Shown: positions 52,204 through 53,504 of the stretch, one piece after another
Layout of the letters: the number at the start of each line of letters is the position of its first letter
Numbering within the stretch: the stretch's first letter is position 1
Assembly (NCBI GenBank): GCA_019651095.1
Contig: BOXR01000003.1
Span: 71,106-124,609, forward strand
Length of the DNA: 53,504 nt
Source of the DNA: Ectothiorhodospiraceae bacterium
GTDB taxonomy: Bacteria; Pseudomonadota; Gammaproteobacteria; GCA-002705445; GCA-002716945
Direction of reading: 5' to 3'
Position numbers and translations under genes: made by a program
The notes under the pieces: model-generated
Told to the model about the DNA's origin: nothing
What the model saw: only the letters and a program-made list of their open reading frames with translations
The model's database searches: none

Positions 52204-52404
52204 ATGGCAAAAAAATATCATAAAGAATTCAAACAGAAGCTAGATGAGAAGAATAAGATAGATTGGACGAGTGAGCCAAGACATGAGAATAAATACAAAA
52301 CAAACTTAGAAGCTAAACGTAAATATTTTAAAAATATCCCCCACCAATTTCTGGATGATGACATGATAAAAAAATGTGATAGATCTATGACATATGCGCA
52401 TTAA
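52204..52404 (+). CDS. Small basic unknown protein, 66 residues
   Basis: A short open frame from ATG 52204 just after tRNA-Leu. The protein is lysine-rich and charged (KKYHKEFKQKLDEKNKI, NLEAKRKYFKN) with no signal peptide or membrane segment. I do not recognise it. It overlaps the next small gene by 11 bases; given the local indel rate the two might be one protein split by an error. The tail CDRSMTYAH lies in the overlap. Position between the tRNA cluster and tig is the only other clue. Confidence 0.5.
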   Translation: MAKKYHKEFKQKLDEKNKIDWTSEPRHENKYKTNLEAKRKYFKNIPHQFLDDDMIKKCDRSMTYAH

Positions 52405-52606
52405 AATTGGTCCAAAAACTTTGTTCTTTGAGGCTACACTAATCCTTCAAGAATTCTCAGATGATGAAGATGAGACATTAACTACATGGGAATATTTACT
52501 CTACAACAGAAAATCAGAGATCTATGATGATTCAAAATTTTTTTCAGATTCACACAAAGCTTTGCCATATTTTATTGATAAAATAAAAGATATGGTTGAT
52601 AATTGA
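52394..52606 (+). CDS. Small acidic unknown protein, 70 residues
   Basis: Open frame from ATG 52394 ending six bases before tig. The start MRIKIGPKTLFFEATLIL could be a beta hairpin; the rest is acidic (FSDDEDETLTTWEYL, FIDKIKDMVDN). No family recognised. Either a separate gene coupled to the preceding basic one (11-base overlap), or its C-terminal part if a base is missing near 52395-52404. The tight packing with tig suggests it is translated. Confidence 0.5.
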   Translation: MRIKIGPKTLFFEATLILQEFSDDEDETLTTWEYLLYNRKSEIYDDSKFFSDSHKALPYFIDKIKDMVDN

Positions 52607-52612
52607 GCACTC

Positions 52613-53504
52613 ATGGCAGAAGTAAAAAATATTAAAGATTCGACTTCAGAGTATACAGTATCCGTTGAAGTTACAGCTAGTGAATATGAAAAACAATTTG
52701 ATGATGAGATATCAAAAATTGCGAGAACTGTAAAGTTAGATGGCTTTCGCCAAGGAAAAGTTCCTCATAGTGTAATCAAAAAAAATTTGAGAGCCAGTGT
52801 CATCAAAAAGTATTTCTTATCTAATAGACTATCATTCGCATAAAATTAGCTCAGAAAAAATTGATCTTGTTGATAGCCCATCAGCAAAACTTTTAGATAC
52901 ACCATCAAAAGAGAAGAATCTTTCATTTGAAGTTACTTACAACATTATGCCAGACATCGACCTAGCTTTAATAGACAAAATAAACCTTGAAGTACCTAGT
53001 GTTGAGATTAATGCCAAAGATATTGACAAAGTTATTGATAATATACGTAAACAAAATTCTGAATGGTCTGATTCAAGTAAAGAGGCAGCTGATGGTAATA
53101 AAGTCGTGGTTGATTATGAGGGCAAAATTAATGGTAAGGAATTTAAAAATAACAAACAGAGCGATTTTAGCTTGTGATAAACGATACTATTAAAGGTGAT
53201 CCTGCTACGGTCTCACTTTTTAAAGAGTTTTCAATCAAGTGTATCGGCAAGAATGTTAACGATACAGTTGAGGTTGTTAATAAAATGCCTAGTGATTTTC
53301 CTGATAAGGAGCTAGCAGGTAAGACCGTCATTTACAGTATAAAAATTAAAAAGATATTGATAGGTAAACTTCCAGATCTTAACAAAGACTTTTTTTCAAA
53401 CTTGGGAATTTCAACTGAAGATGAATCAGTATTTAGAGATAGCGTTAAAACTCATATGAATTTTGAATTAAAGGATAAATTAGTTTCAAAAAAATATAGT
53501 CTAG
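52613..53504 (+). CDS. tig: Trigger factor, 5' part (two frameshifts, runs off the window)
   Basis: Ribosome-bound chaperone at the exit tunnel. The N-terminal ribosome-binding domain has the signature DGFRQGKVPHSVIKKN (the GFRxGKxP motif). After a break near 52830 the text continues ISSEKIDLVDSPSAKL and VTYNIMPDIDLALID, then the FKBP-like domain starts DGNKVVVDYEGKINGKEF. A second break near 53170 leads to IKCIGKNVNDTVEVVNKMP and YSIKIKKILIGKLPDLNKDFF. The gene is cut by the window end at about residue 297 of roughly 430. clpP and clpX would be expected next. Confidence 0.94.

Overview
This window is a gene-dense, AT-rich (about one third G+C by eye) stretch of a bacterial chromosome. Gene order points to a gammaproteobacterium: yebC-ruvC, ilvB-ilvH-ilvC-pssA-leuA, scpA-scpB-rluB, surE-pcm-yqaA, hom-thrC, dnaX-ybaB-recR, nadB divergent from rpoE-rseA-degP-lepA-lepB-rnc-era-recO, and lpxH/ppi/cysS followed by Pro-Arg-His-Leu tRNAs and tig. 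A soxXYZA thiosulfate-oxidation cluster, tusA and a YeeE/YedE sulfur transporter suggest a sulfur-oxidising marine lineage of the SUP05/Thioglobus type. That placement is inference from content and composition, not a phylogenetic result.

Layout. 1-4.4 kb: 3' end of aspS, nadA, yebC, ruvC, queE, queC. 4.4-10.9 kb: YeeE/YedE transporter, tRNA-Lys, an exported alpha/beta hydrolase, then on the minus strand bepA-soxX-soxY-soxZ-soxA-lipoprotein, with tusA divergent from bepA. 10.9-16.5 kb: branched-chain amino acid genes with pssA. 16.5-24.3 kb: family-4 UDG, rimI, a BolA-like gene, trpS, scpAB, moaB, rluB, an Smr protein, surE, pcm, yqaA and an MTH938-fold gene. 24.3-31.8 kb: hom, thrC, a small membrane protein, trxB, ftsK, serS, tRNA-Ser(TGA). 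31.8-35.9 kb: the most accessory-looking stretch, with a UMF1-type MFS transporter between two tRNA-Ser genes, an unknown gene, ugd, a 2Fe-2S ferredoxin and a double-cupin protein. 35.8-42.1 kb: dnaX, ybaB, recR, phhB, a Ste24-like M48 protease, orn, nadB. 42.1-51.8 kb: the rpoE-to-recO run, lpxH, cyclophilin, cysS. 51.8-53.5 kb: four tRNAs, two small unknown genes and the 5' part of tig.

Sequence quality dominates interpretation. About half of the larger genes are split by one-base frame changes, mostly in or beside homopolymers, while the encoded protein continues in the next frame. Indispensable genes (serS, cysS, aspS, trpS, dnaX, era, tig) are hit as well as biosynthetic ones, so this looks like uncorrected long-read indel error rather than gene decay. 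I therefore annotate each broken gene as one CDS over its whole span and give the approximate break points.

The genome is compact. Most same-strand neighbours overlap by a few bases, and all nine convergent gene pairs overlap or abut. After joining fragments there is no gene-free stretch over 300 bases. I found no mobile element, CRISPR array, prophage, defence system or rRNA. I do not see a clearly new system. The best leads are an A9 slippery run at the gamma/tau position of dnaX, the absence of spacing at convergent ends, a sox-linked lipoprotein of unknown role, and a perfect 10-bp inverted repeat at the promoter of the tRNA cluster.
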